64,000 bases of DNA from Heterohyrax brucei (taxonomy: Eukaryota; Chordata; Mammalia; Hyracoidea; Procaviidae): NCBI GenBank assembly GCA_028571685.1, contig CM053164.1, positions 40,660,501 through 40,724,500 of the forward strand, in the 5' to 3' direction. The notes below the pieces were generated by a model. The model was not told the DNA's origin and did no database searches. It saw nothing but the letters and a program-made list of their open reading frames with translations. Shown in pieces: positions 1 through 10,130 of this stretch. Positions within the stretch are counted from its first letter, which is position 1. The number at the start of each line of letters is the position of its first letter. Position numbers and translations under genes: made by a program.

Positions 1-528
1 AGAGAAGCGCTGTCCTGTTTGCAAGTGCTGGCTCCCAGGCTAAGAATTAGGTCCCACTAAAATCTCCATATCCAACATGGTGTCCCCCACATAGGCGACC
101 CTGGATCCATAGAGACCACACTGTGGCAGAAATATAAAGACAGGCCCAAAGTGGCTAGGTGTACAGAGTCCTCCGCCTGGTTCTCAAAATATGGCAATTT
201 CACCTGTCTGTTCCACTAGCAATGTGTCTGAGACTAGCTGCTAGGCAAGATGCATCTCTGCCCACCAGCCAAGACAGAGAAAAAAAAAGTCAAAATGGTA
301 CCTTACCTTCAGTCCATGAGAGCCAGGGCCAGCCAGGAGCGGGAGTCAGCAAAAGAGTGGAGGTTTTCAGTTCAAGTGTATGAAGTCCAAATTAACAGCT
401 CTGTGCCTTGCCCTGGGGCTTACTAGGTGACCACTAGGCTCCGTTTGATTATCAGTTCAGGTCTTGGTTTCCAGAGGGGTACAAGGAGACATGTGCTTTG
501 TCTGCCATCTTGACTCTGCCACCCCCTC
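1..528 (-). mobile_element. 5' end of a minus-strand L1 LINE running off the left edge
   Basis: Read on the minus strand, the block starts at about 528 with a G-rich run followed by GTCAAGATGGCAGAC. This resembles the usual L1 5' start (G-run, then a motif like GAGCCAAGATGG). The rest of the block would then be L1 5' untranslated sequence, with the body to the left of the window. The right edge coincides with the point where sequence shared with copy B begins (the AGATCTTAACTTAG context), so the element probably inserted into copy A at this junction. No usable open frame is present. The identity rests on the short 5' motif only; it could be another repeat with a similar start. Confidence 0.45.
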
Positions 529-2055
529 CAGATCTTAACTTAGCCTCCGTGTCCTTGGGTGTTCCTCTTACTCCACCTCATTGACTCCTTCACATTCACA
601 AGTTACAAAGTGACAGAGTTCAAATCTCTTTGTGGCAGGCAAAGACCTTGACAGGCAGCTGAGCCCTGGATCTGCAAAATGGGATCATAGGCACCCTTCT
701 CACTTCATAGGGATTAGTGGCAAGGCTTACAAAGGTGACATCCCTGAGAGATGGGATGGCTTCGGATCATCCCAGGGTAGGCAGGAAACGGGGGCTAGCG
801 AAAGCTTGTGAATTGAAGTGAACACTGGTCATTCTAATATTTAGGTCACCTCCCCTGAGTTGGCTTGAGGACAGGGTCTTTGAATAAAGTGGGTCGCTAA
901 ATAGAACACTGACCAACACCAGGAATGGCAACCAGCACCCTCATGCCTAGCTCTCCCCATCCCCTGGTTTCTTACCTGGAACATTCTAGTAGCGCCCTCA
1001 CTGAGCTCCCAGCCTCCCTCTTGTGCCCACTCCCATTTAATCTCCCAGGAACAGCCAAGGCAAGCTTCTCTAGACACACATCAGACCTCATCCTTCACCC
1101 ACAGAGAACCTTCCACCCACAGCACCTCCCTGTCTCTCAGCGTGGCTGGCTTGATCTCAGCTAACATTCTGGCCAACATCCCTAAACCCTCCTTCCGCCC
1201 CCAGGCCTTTGAACAAACCATTCTGTTGCCCCTAACAGCATCTTCTTCCCACTGACAAACTCTGCAGGAAGCCCATAAACCCCATCCGTACCCACACGAA
1301 AAGGCATTAGCCCCTGCTCCACCATCTTCTCTCCTGTAGGATTGCCCATTTTCACCAAGCCTTCACCCTGAAGGCTTTATACCCTTAAGTGTGTGACTGC
1401 TAGCCTGATCTCTAAGCTCTAAGGCCCAGCAGGATCTTGAAAAATTTCGTGAACGAAGGAGTCAATGAATGTACATAGAAGATTTTCCTCTGGGACTTTT
1501 CCTGAGTTGCCAAGCCAAGCCGAGTTAGTTGAAGGTTTATTCTGGTGACGCTGAGATAAGGAAGACATGCTCAGAGCTGTGCAAGTGGCTGCTCTCTTCT
1601 CCTGTTGGCATCAGCCTAGACTAGATGCTGACCAGCAGGACTGCCAGGAGGGACAAAGACCCTCTGGACTCAGAATCCACGGTCAGGGCTACATCCTCAA
1701 CATCAGCAATCAGCACAGCTGCCTCAGTTGGCTGTAGGACAGGCAGATACTCCATACCCTAGAATGTGAATTCCCCAAAGACAGGGCCTAGCACATAGTA
1801 GGTATTTTACACATATCTGCAAGAGATGACTGAGGAGCCATTAACCCATTTGGAAGAAAGACTTTCTAATCCTGCAGTTGGAAAGGTCAGTGAGTTAGGC
1901 TTCTGGACCCTTCTAGAAGAGACTAGGGGGAAGCAGGAGGGGACAGGGCATGAGAATGCAGGGGCCACAGAATTGGGGGAGGCACTGATACTTATAGAGA
2001 GCCCTCATCATCCCTATTACTCTCTCTGGTCCCCAGAACACGAGTGGATGTGACC
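529..2055. other. Non-coding part of copy A, no gene identified
   Basis: This stretch matches 52071-53905 of copy B except for a deletion at about 1813. It contains an L2-like 3' end near 1755-1810 (phrase GGCCTAGCACATAGTAGG) and otherwise diverged single-copy-looking DNA. Open frames on either strand are short, and their reading frames are not preserved in copy B, so I read none as coding. Confidence 0.6.
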
Positions 2056-2059
2056 TCCC

Positions 2060-2140
2060 CCACAACCTGATTTTGCTCACAGAGGACACAGGGGCTCAGA
2101 CAGGGTAAGTGCCCAAGGTCACCAAAAAGCTGCAAAGTAA
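2060..2140 (-). repeat. MIR SINE fragment (copy A)
   Basis: The series GGGGCTCAGACAGGGTAAGT followed by CCAAGGTCACC is the reverse-strand MIR core. The same element is present in copy B at 53925-54000, so it predates the duplication. Confidence 0.6.
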
Positions 2141-3079
2141 AAACTCCTTGTCCCACAGGTACAGCCCTTTCCGTTCTCAAAGGTAACGGCTGCTGGCTGT
2201 GAGAGAAAGTTCCCTGGGGAGCAGCAGGAAGCCATGCCACTGTCACCCTCCGAGCTCTGGGACCCAGAGCAGAGTTTAGGGGTCCGGGGCCCCGGCTCTC
2301 ATGCCAGTGCTTGTCGCAGGTGGCGGGGTGAGGTAAGGTTCCAGGTGGGGGTCAATGGGCTGCTTCCCTTTGCAAGGGCCCCACTCTTGGTCCCTGGCGA
2401 GGCCATCAAAGGGGCGGGGCCATCTGGGCTTGCCTAGGAGTTGGGGGACTGAGCCTTAATCTCATCAAGGTGCCTCTGCCCTGAGAAGATATACGGTAAG
2501 AAGTACACACCCCACGAGCAGGACGCATCCGGAGCCGTGGTGACCCCAGGGCCAGCACACTGATCTCCCCACACCCCAGGTAGCACCCAGGATCCCCTTG
2601 CCCCAGTCTCTACCTTGCTCGGTGCCTTAGCTCCCCAGCAGCTATTTCTGGGCCTTCAATTGGCACCAGCATCTGGCTCTCGGCAGCTTCAGCTGCGTAC
2701 CCCGGACCCCCGAGATACCCCGCTTCTGGTCACCAGATTTCTCTCGGAAACCATTCCCAAGGCTCGGACAGATGTGGGGGAAAAGGGATCCACTCTTGCT
2801 CAAGGTCCAGAGACACCCTTCACCCTCGAGGCTAAGGAGGCAGTGAGAGCCCCCAGGCCGCAGGAGCCGATTTCCTCCTGGGATCGACTGCCAAGTCTCC
2901 ATTCGGGTGGCGCGGGATCCACAGGTCGCCTTGTGTGGAATCTTCCCGCGGGATCCACTATCAAGTCTCGGGAAAAGGGATCCTCTGGCTTGAGATACGT
3001 AATGTTTCCTCCGCGCAGACGGCACCGGGGGAGATCTAGTACTAGGTCCCCACAACCCCCCCTTCCCCTGCAACTCGGC

Positions 3080-3640
3080 AACTTTTCTCCCAGGGCCTCA
3101 GTAGAACAGAAACTTAGCGGCGCCCGCCCGCCGCAGCCTCTCCCGGGCCCTCGCCCGCCGGGAGTGCGGGACGGACGGTCGGCCCCGTCCCCGCGCCCGC
3201 CGCGCAGCCTACCCTGGAGCAGCCGCCGGTCCGTGCTCGCCGCCGTGCGCCCGCAGCCGCGCACCTGCCGGAGCCTGGAGGGGCGAGGCTGGCAGGACGA
3301 GCGGCCAGCCGGTACCTAGACACGGGAACGGCCCGGCTGGTCCACGGTCACTAGTTCCCCGAAACCGCCACCCCCAAGGGCTCCTGCGCCGCCGAACCTC
3401 TACCCCACCTGCTCCCACTCTCAACGTGGCTTCAAGCCTCCACGACCACATCCCCCGGCAGGCGCTCAGACCTCCGTTGGGACCCCTCAGGACACGCACC
3501 GACCAGCTGCTAGGTCTGCATCCCGGAGAAACGAATGCAGACCAGGAATCAGCTGGCACCGAGCAAACGGTGGTCAGGGACCCGCTCCTGCTGCGGGCGC
3601 GTGCCCGAGAGCGAGGGAGTTCCGCACGGAGCACTGTCGC
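3080..3640. promoter_or_regulatory. CpG island in copy A, probable promoter or first exon
   Basis: The segment is very rich in G, C and CpG, with several CCCGCCC/GGGCGG-type GC boxes, and is flanked by CpG-poor DNA. Between about 3100 and 3420 it differs from the copy B island by about five substitutions plus one 17 bp indel, while neighbouring DNA differs by roughly one base in ten. On the minus strand CTCCAGGGTAGG near 3216 could be a splice donor, so a first exon transcribed leftwards is possible. Open frames across the island (for example 2615-3319 plus, 3209-3643 minus) are a by-product of low stop-codon density and are not maintained in copy B. The direction of transcription and the gene served cannot be told from this window. 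Confidence 0.7.
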
Positions 3641-3892
3641 CACCTGGTGGCGAAAAGGGCACTGCAGCCGGGCCCGTGGCCCGCGGTCTTTCTTGGGGTG
3701 TCCACTGCTGAGGTTCTTCGTTGGTACTGTGTATGCGTGATGCCTACTGTGACTGCTTCGTTTTTTTTTTTTTTTTGGAGAGGGGGCGAGACTTGAGAGA
3801 ATTATCCCTGAAAGAGAAAATGTCTGTTTCTTTTCTTAGTTTTAACATATTCAGAGGTCTTCATCAAGCCATCTGTATTCTGGCTAGAAGTT

Positions 3893-4085
3893 TGGTTAGC
3901 ACAAGGGGTTTGCTGTGGGCTGCTAACCCAACGGTTGGTGGTTCATAGTCACCCAGCTCTTCCGCGGAAGAAAGGCCTGGTGAGCTACCTTTGTAACGAT
4001 TACAGCCAAGAGAACCTTATGGATCCGTTCTAACCTGTAACACATGGGTTTCTGAGTGTCGGAATCACATCCACAGTAGCAGGGC
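3893..4085 (+). mobile_element. AfroSINE, old, copy A
   Basis: The tRNA-like head is recognisable as GGGCTGCTAACCCAACGGTTGG, split here by substitutions, followed by the ATTACAGCCAAGAGAACC central block and a decayed GTCGGAATC tail. It is the longer variant with an extra central block. The orthologous copy at 55673-55866 shows that it inserted before the segmental duplication. Confidence 0.75.
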
Positions 4086-4310
4086 GTGTCAGCTCCTGGG
4101 AGAGACAGTGCTGAAGTAGCTGGCACTGAGCCTACAGACTATTTAAAGGTAACTGCACAAGTACACTGAATTGCATTCTTCAATTGTATGTGCACTTACT
4201 GAGTGGCAGCTACAGCTTGATGGAGCTACTAACAAGAAGAACATAAATGATCACATCATTGTATGACTGCAAGAAAACGGGAGGGAGCTGTCTTGCCATG
4301 TCATTCTCTT

Positions 4311-4311
<1 letters not shown>

Positions 4312-4349
<38 letters not shown>

Positions 4350-4407
4350 CACGCACACACGTGAGTGCCTGTGTGCGTGCACATGTGTGTGTGTGTGTGT
4401 GTGTGTC
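4312..4407. repeat. TG/CA microsatellite
   Basis: Two pure TG runs are separated by a short GCACGCACACACG interruption. The corresponding site in copy B (about 56095-56160) is shortened and interrupted, so the tract expanded in A or eroded in B after duplication. Runs of this kind form Z-DNA readily and are length-variable. Confidence 0.95.
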
Positions 4408-4706
4408 TGTAACAAGGGCAGCCCCTGCACAGGGGGTTACACACTGTGCCCATGTTTCTTTCAGCCTACACACCATCTCTTTTGACATTGGGATCACCCA
4501 TCCCATTTTAGAGATGATCACCTTTAGGATCCCTATGGACCTTGCTTATCATACCAGAGCTGGAGATCTTGGGGCAGAGCCCCATGAGGTCTTTTGTCTT
4601 GGGATGCCCTCCTGTCTGATCAGTGGCTTTCAAATACGACAGTCACTCCCAGAAGGAATACTGTGGGTTGCGAGACAGAGAATAGTTGGCTTGAAAGTTA
4701 AAATTC

Positions 4707-4855
4707 AAAAACCAAACCTACTGCTGTCGAGTCGCTTCCATCTCAGAGCAACCCTATAGAACACAGTAGAGCTGCCCATAGGAGCACCTGGTGGGTTTAA
4801 AATGCAAACCTTTTGGTTAGCAGCCCTAAGACGTAACCACTATACCCTCGGGGTT
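4707..4855 (-). mobile_element. AfroSINE, minus strand, copy A
   Basis: Sequence order is the reverse complement of the SINE: AAAACCAAACC tail side, GAGCAACCCTATAG, then CCTTTTGGTTAGCAGCC and a CGGGGTT head end. The equivalent in copy B is 56459-56609, so it was present before the duplication. Confidence 0.88.
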
Positions 4856-4969
4856 TGAATTGAAAGTTAAAAGCCTCACAATTTACCTTTACCCCTGGAC
4901 AGGCTTTGCCAAGGCAATTGTATGTTAGACACAAACAGGGAAGTTATTCCTTAACTCTCAGCTCCCCTG

Positions 4970-5070
4970 TCTAGAGTCAGTTCCTTGAGGACAAGATTTC
5001 TCTGTGTTGTTCACTCCTGCTTTCTGGTGATTGACACCTAGTGATTGCTCAATAAATACTTTGTTGAAAG
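4970..5070 (+). repeat. L2 LINE 3' end fragment (copy A)
   Basis: The sequence TTCCTTGAGGACAAGA, followed after about 50 bases by TGATTGCTCAATAAATACTT, is the typical end of L2. The same piece occurs in copy B around 56730-56830. Confidence 0.65.
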
Positions 5071-5814
5071 CGTGAAAGACCAACGCCGGACACCTCTCCT
5101 ACCTGACCCTGTAGGAAGTGCCTGGCTCTACCTGGCAGTTTTCAATGAACCTGAAGGTGTGCACTGAGGGTTCTACGGAACTAAGTCTTCCATGTTTCTG
5201 AGAATCCCAGGTAACAGTCCTCTGCTTTGGTATCTGCTCTTCATCCCAGAACTTGAACCGTGGAAAGAAGAAGACAGTTCTCCTCCTGGCACCCATTCCC
5301 ACCACAGAGACCCCAAACCTGGACTTGTTCTCTGCCCTGATCCCACCCTCTACCCCTTAGCCTAAAATCCCAGAGATGTCTAGCTCACACTGGGTGTCAA
5401 CCCTCCCACCCCTGTCAAACTTTGAGTGGAATCCTATCAATGCTAAACTACCGTTCTCAGAATCTTCCTGGTCCTTGGAGGCAGCCCCTCCTTAGTTTCT
5501 CCCCAAACCCCATGCCCTCTATTCCCTGGTCCTCCCTGGTAGGTGAGAAGCTGTTGGTCAGGACCCAGCCTGAGATTATAGCATCCCCACTGAGGTGTCA
5601 GGTTGCAAGTTGTTTCCAGAGCCAACAGTCCTGCAACCCTGCACCGAAGCCCCTACGTTTCTCCTTCCGAGCTTATTTCCCAGTGCCACCTAGGGACTTT
5701 CCTGGAGAGACTTCTCTGACGATCTTCCACCCGTCCTTTGTGAAGTCGGCCCTGACTGGGCTACCTCTACTTAGAAGCTGTCAGGTAGAACTTTTCTACC
5801 TTGATGCAGTTGTT

Positions 5815-5995
5815 CTGTATCTGCACCATCCAACATGGTGGCCACCGGTCGAGATTCGCCACTGATGAATGCCTGTTGAGCACTTGGAACGTGGTCAGCG
5901 CAGCTGATGAGTTTTAAATAACCTGTCAAAGAACTCATGTAAATGGCCACATGTGGCTATGGCTACCATATTGGACTGTGCAGCTGTCGATGTCA
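5815..5995. mobile_element. MER5A hAT-Charlie DNA transposon relic (copy A)
   Basis: The block has the near-palindromic plan of MER5A: GCACCATCCAACATGG at one end, TGAGCACTTGGAACGTGG in the middle, and ATGGCCACATGTGGCTATGG then ATATTGGACTGTGCAG at the other end. It is a non-autonomous element with no coding capacity. Copy B carries the same element at 57583-57755. Confidence 0.8.
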
Positions 5996-7499
5996 TACTT
6001 CCTGACGAAGATCACTTCACGCATTTTCATTGATGCCTACCTATTTCATCATTTTGCTTCTCCTGTCATTTACCAGCTTCTGATGGTGACAGCCATATAC
6101 TCTGAAATGTTCCTGCTCAACGCCAGACCTCTCTGCCCAAGCAGTGCCCTCTGCCTGAACACCCATGGAAGCAGCAGCCAAATCAAACCATGCACTGACC
6201 ATCAAGAATGAATCACAGCACTTGCTACAACGCTATGGACACGGGTTGTCTTTTCTCTGATGTGGCTGAGCCTCAGAACGTCAGCCTGGCACTACCAGGG
6301 GCCAGCACTTTCAGAGAGAATCTGAGAGTTGGCCTGAGGCTGAAGACAAACCAGTCATCATCAGGGCTGAGAGATAAGAGAGACATCACCTGAAAAGACT
6401 GTTGTGCACCCGGGTCCACATGTGCCTGAAGCTATACCAAACACCTCTTTATTCGGGAAGCCAGGTTGAGTTGAGCTTCTGTTACTCACAGCCTAAGACA
6501 ACGTAAGCACCAAGGGTGGCCTGCCTGATCATCAAGCTATGCATGGGCTTCCAGCAAGCAAACTGTGCACAGGCTTAATCGCGTTTCCTAATATGTAGTG
6601 CATATTTTCACATCAGTTCTCTGATACTGTGTAAACTGGGTGAAATCGTGTGTTACAGGTTGGTAAGTGAGGAAACCTAAGTAAGCCCGTGTGTACCTTG
6701 CTTGTTGGCTCATCTGTCGGTGACAAACACTATTCTGGGCCTTACCTTAGGCTGGATTCTGGGGATAAAGACAGATAAGATACTGTCTTAACTTGCCTTC
6801 CCAAAGGTAACAGCCTACTGAGAAAATCTTCAGGTTGAAGAGAAATTTAAAAGTGTGTCCCCTCGACGAGAAGTCCCCTCGACGAGAATCACCAAGGTGG
6901 AAAGGTGGGTCACACAGTTGGTAACAGTCCCAACACCTGGTGTGGGACTGGATCTTGATGAATCCCTCACATGCCTTCCCCTACCCAGGAAACACCACAC
7001 CCTCAACCTATCCAGATACAGAGTTGCCTTGTTCCCCTCCATCTAGCCCAGCCAGTGGTCTAGAGGGAAGGACTGCGGACCTAGGGAACTGGTAAGGAAA
7101 ATTTACCTACTACACACACGCATAGAGACACACACAACTCCCAGATCTGCTTATCACATGCCTGGGCTTTGTTCTCCAGCCTGAAGTAGAAGAACTTTGG
7201 GGAGGTCCAAAGCTGAGGTCCAAAGTCAGTGCCTCTAAGCAGAGGAAGCCACATTCGATTTCAAGTGGTGAGTCTGGAGGGAAGACTGGTCTGTGATGGG
7301 GGGAAGAAGAAGCGAAAACTAGGGGAGTCCCAAGCTTTGTCCAGGGTTCAAATGGGCTCCAAAGGGATTGTATCCAATACCACGTGTATTGGCATGTGTG
7401 AAGCTGTCTGTGAATGTCAGTCACATTGCTGGTAGGTCATCGTGAACTTTTAACCATATGCTCGGAGCAAACCATCACCTCCAAAAGGTTAAGTTCCTC

Positions 7500-7620
7500 T
7501 CATCTCGGAGGTGGCATTCTATATGTAGATGCGGAAGCTGAGGCTCAGAACCATTCTATGATTTGTCCTATGACCAACTTGTAGCAGACCCTGTAACAGA
7601 ACCAGGAATTTGACTTCCCT
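7500..7620 (-). repeat. MIR SINE fragment (copy A)
   Basis: GGAAGCTGAGGCTCAGAA followed by a degraded tail matches the reverse-strand MIR core. It is directly followed by an AfroSINE. The homologous stretch in copy B is 59900-60010. Confidence 0.55.
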
Positions 7621-7634
7621 GCCTGTCAAGCTGG

Positions 7635-7797
7635 TGCTCTGGTGGCTCAGTGCTTAAAAACATGGCTGCTAACCAAGCAGTTTGCAGTTTGAATCCACCA
7701 GCCACTCTTGGAAACCGTACGAAGTGCTACTCTGTCCTGTAGGGTTCTCGGGAGTCAGAATTGACTCGATGGCATGGGTTTGAGTTTTGGGTTTGGC
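7635..7797 (+). mobile_element. AfroSINE, nearly full length, copy A
   Basis: Head GCTCTGGTGGCTCAG, A/B-box region GGCTGCTAACC with GTTTGAATCCACCAG, body TCTTGGAAACCG, and the RTE-like tail GGAGTCAGAATTGACTCGAT are all in order. Copy B has the same insertion at 60018-60180. Confidence 0.92.
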
Positions 7798-8171
7798 TAT
7801 ACAGCTAAGAGAATTAGCTGAGAGACCAAAGCACAAACCTTTGCTAGTCCTAACTTGCCCACCTTCAGGTCTCAGCGTGGAGGGCACTTCCTCCAGGGAG
7901 CCTTCCAGACACTCTCAGGCTGGACCAGGAACCCCTCTTCTGTGATCCACCCTTCCCCCCAACATTGCCCCTGATGTGGTGCTGTGCCTGGTATATAGAG
8001 GACATTGCTTACATACTTGTTGATCAATGAATTGGCACAAATACACATCTCAAACTTGGCTTGTCCAGTATCACACTTGACACCTGCCTCTTCTCCCATA
8101 ATGACTGCAAACCTGCTCCTCACATGGCTCCCTCATCTCAGGTAATGACAGCTCCATGCTCCAGGTGCCCA

Positions 8172-8363
8172 GGTGAAAATCTCTGGAGGCATCCCTGATT
8201 CCTCACTTTCTCGCAGATCCCAAGTCCAATCTATGAGCATATTGGACAGATTCAACCTTCAAAAATAGATCCAGAATCCATCACTTTTTCCTGTCCCTTA
8301 CTCACTGTTAACCCCAGGTCTGAGCTGCTGTTGTCTCTCTTTGGGTAACTGTGATTTCATCCT
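8172..8363 (+). repeat. Source arm of a 192 bp inverted repeat
   Basis: These 192 bases are present, reverse-complemented, at 8983-9174 with a single mismatch and no gaps. Copy B has the counterpart of this arm (about 60553-60760) but no inverted copy, so this arm is the original. It contains no recognisable gene. Confidence 0.95.
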
Positions 8364-8584
8364 GATGGCTTTGCCTTCCCTCCTTTGGACTAGTCGCCAC
8401 CCAGGAGCCAGAGTGATCATTTATCAACCTGAGACAGGTCCCATTACTCCCGAGCTCAAGACCAGAAGCAGACTTCCCATCCCGCTCAGAAATTGACAGC
8501 CCCACATACTGTGATTCTGGTCAAGGCTAGCCGCCGTCCCCTTCCTCATTCCTCTCCCGTTAACTAGCCTCCTTGCTTCTAAAC

Positions 8585-8915
8585 GCACCGGTGCAGACCA
8601 ACCGAAGGACCTTCGCACATGCTCCTTCCTTCGCTTTGAATGTTCCTCTCCCACGTATCCACATGGCTTCTTTCACCCCCAACGTCAGGTCCTTATTAGA
8701 GCATTACCTTCTTGTGAGTTCTCCCCCCACCATCCCTCAATCACTCGCTCTCCGCCTTCCCTGATTCCCTTTTCTCTGTGGCACTTGTTTTCCTCTGCTA
8801 TAGCACGTATCGACTTGTCTTTTTCATCACTGGCACTCTCTCCTCATAGAGTATAAGCACCATGAGGACAGCTCCTTGATCTATTCTCCTCACTGCCAAA
8901 TCTTGATCATCTAGA
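8585..8915 (+). repeat. L2 LINE 3' region (copy A)
   Basis: The series CCTTCGCACATGCTCCTTCC, GAATGTTCCTCTCCC and, further on, GTATAAGCACCATGAGGACA is the L2 3' region, here lying in the loop between the arms of the inverted repeat. Copy B has it at 60985-61320. Confidence 0.7.
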
Positions 8916-8933
8916 ACAGTTCCTGACCCATAG

Positions 8934-9255
8934 TACCAAAAGACCAACTCTTGCCTTAGAGTTGATTTCAGTGGTTCCACAAAGGATGAAATCACAGTTA
9001 CCCAAAGAGAGACAACAGCAGCTCAGACCTGGGGTTAACAGTGAGTAAGGGACAGGAAAAAGTGATGGATTCTGAATCTATTTTTGAAGGTTGAATCTGT
9101 CCAATATGCTCATAGATTGGACTTGGGATCTGCGAGAAAGTGAGGAATCAGGGATGCCTCCAGAGATTTTCACCAAACAGCGCCTGGCAGACTCAAACTG
9201 CTGACCTTTTGGTTAGCAGCCACAGCACTCAACAGCTACGGCACCAGGGTTTCCT
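8934..9255 (-). mobile_element. AfroSINE split by an inverted insertion (copy A)
   Basis: The minus-strand SINE runs 8934-8982, is interrupted by the inverted 192 bp piece at 8983-9174, and resumes at 9175 with CAGACTCAAACTGCTGACC and TTTTGGTTAGCAGCC. In copy B the same SINE is continuous (61332-61462), which dates the interruption to after the duplication. About ten SINE bases appear lost at the insertion point. Confidence 0.88.
8983..9174 (-). repeat. Inverted 192 bp copy inserted into an AfroSINE
   Basis: Block-by-block comparison gives 191 of 192 positions identical to the reverse complement of 8172-8363; the difference is at about 9075. It agrees with the copy A version of the source where A and B differ, so it was templated locally. 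With a 619 bp loop it could form a cruciform or hairpin. A false join in assembly is an alternative explanation. Confidence 0.95.
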
Positions 9256-9754
9256 TGGACACAGTACGTGCTCCATCAACATCTGCTGACTGCATGGATG
9301 ATGGATGGGTGAGCGGAGGTGTAAACGGAGAATAGTGGGTTCATGCTGTTATATCCTGTTTGTTTTTTCTGTCTTGCCCACAAAACTCTAACCTCCTTGA
9401 AGACAGGGCCTATATTCTGCTCACCACTCTATCTACAGGGAGGTTACACAGGGCAGGGGACATAAAAAGTGAGAGTGGCCAACCCCTTCACTTGACACAA
9501 AAGGGCATAGAAGGTTCGGGCAGAAAGGGATTGGCTGTGGGGCCTCAGCAAGTCACCAGCTCCCACTTCTAAACTCCCAAATTCCAGTTCTACTCTTGAG
9601 ACTCATCTGTGGCTGTGTATGTTTTCTCTGGGAATGTCCATGCTCCCTGGCCAGAGTCGGTGAGAGGGCTGATCATGCCCTGATCTGAGGGTCTGTTGAA
9701 TTCTTTCATTTCCAACTAGAACTCTAGTAGCACTTTGGGTTTAGGGCCTGGAAT

Positions 9755-9945
9755 CAGTGTTCTGATTCCCCGGGTTGGAGTCCCAGCTCTGCTGCTGACT
9801 TCCTGGGCCTCAGTTTGGTCGTCTGTAGAATGGAAACAAGGATAACGCTACCTACCTCTGTCAGGTGGCTCTGAGAGTTAACAACAAATGAGGCACTGCA
9901 AGCATTTAGAATGGAGCTTGGTATTTTCACAAAGGCTCAAGAATT
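9755..9945 (+). repeat. MIR SINE (copy A)
   Basis: GAGTCCCAGCTCTGCTGCTG, CTGGGCCTCAGTTTGGTCGT and AATGGAAACAAGGATAA follow the MIR consensus order. The copy B equivalent is 61970-62115. Confidence 0.8.
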
Positions 9946-9984
9946 GTTGCCTGCAATTAAAAGTGCTGAACAAGGGGTCCCCTT

Positions 9985-10130
9985 TCGTCTCGATCTCCCT
10001 TTCACCCCTGATAACCACTAATGAACATTGGCCTCTATGGATTTGCCTCTTCTAGATATTGTGTACATGTGGGATCATACAATATCTGTAGTTTGAAGAG
10101 TGACCGCTTTTGTTCGGCACAGAGTGTTGG
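9985..10130 (-). mobile_element. Old L1 (L1M-type) 3' fragment (copy A)
   Basis: GGATTTGCCTCTTCTAGATA and GGGATCATACAATATCTGTA are a common reverse-strand L1M 3' signature. The matching piece in copy B is 62200-62345. Confidence 0.6.

Noticed and set aside
2615..3319. 234-codon plus-strand frame across the copy A CpG island
   Set aside because: The frame is shifted and rearranged in copy B despite near-identical DNA in the core, contains no domain, and is explained by low stop frequency in GC-rich sequence.
3209..3643. 144-codon minus-strand frame in the CpG island (and 54993-55526 in copy B)
   Set aside because: The two frames disagree near the start codon because of indels, and the composition is that of translated CpG island. 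It could at most be part of a non-coding first exon.
7635..7797. Possible tRNA gene from the tRNA-like head
   Set aside because: Only the promoter-like A/B boxes of the SINE remain; no cloverleaf with acceptor stem can be formed and the body is SINE sequence.
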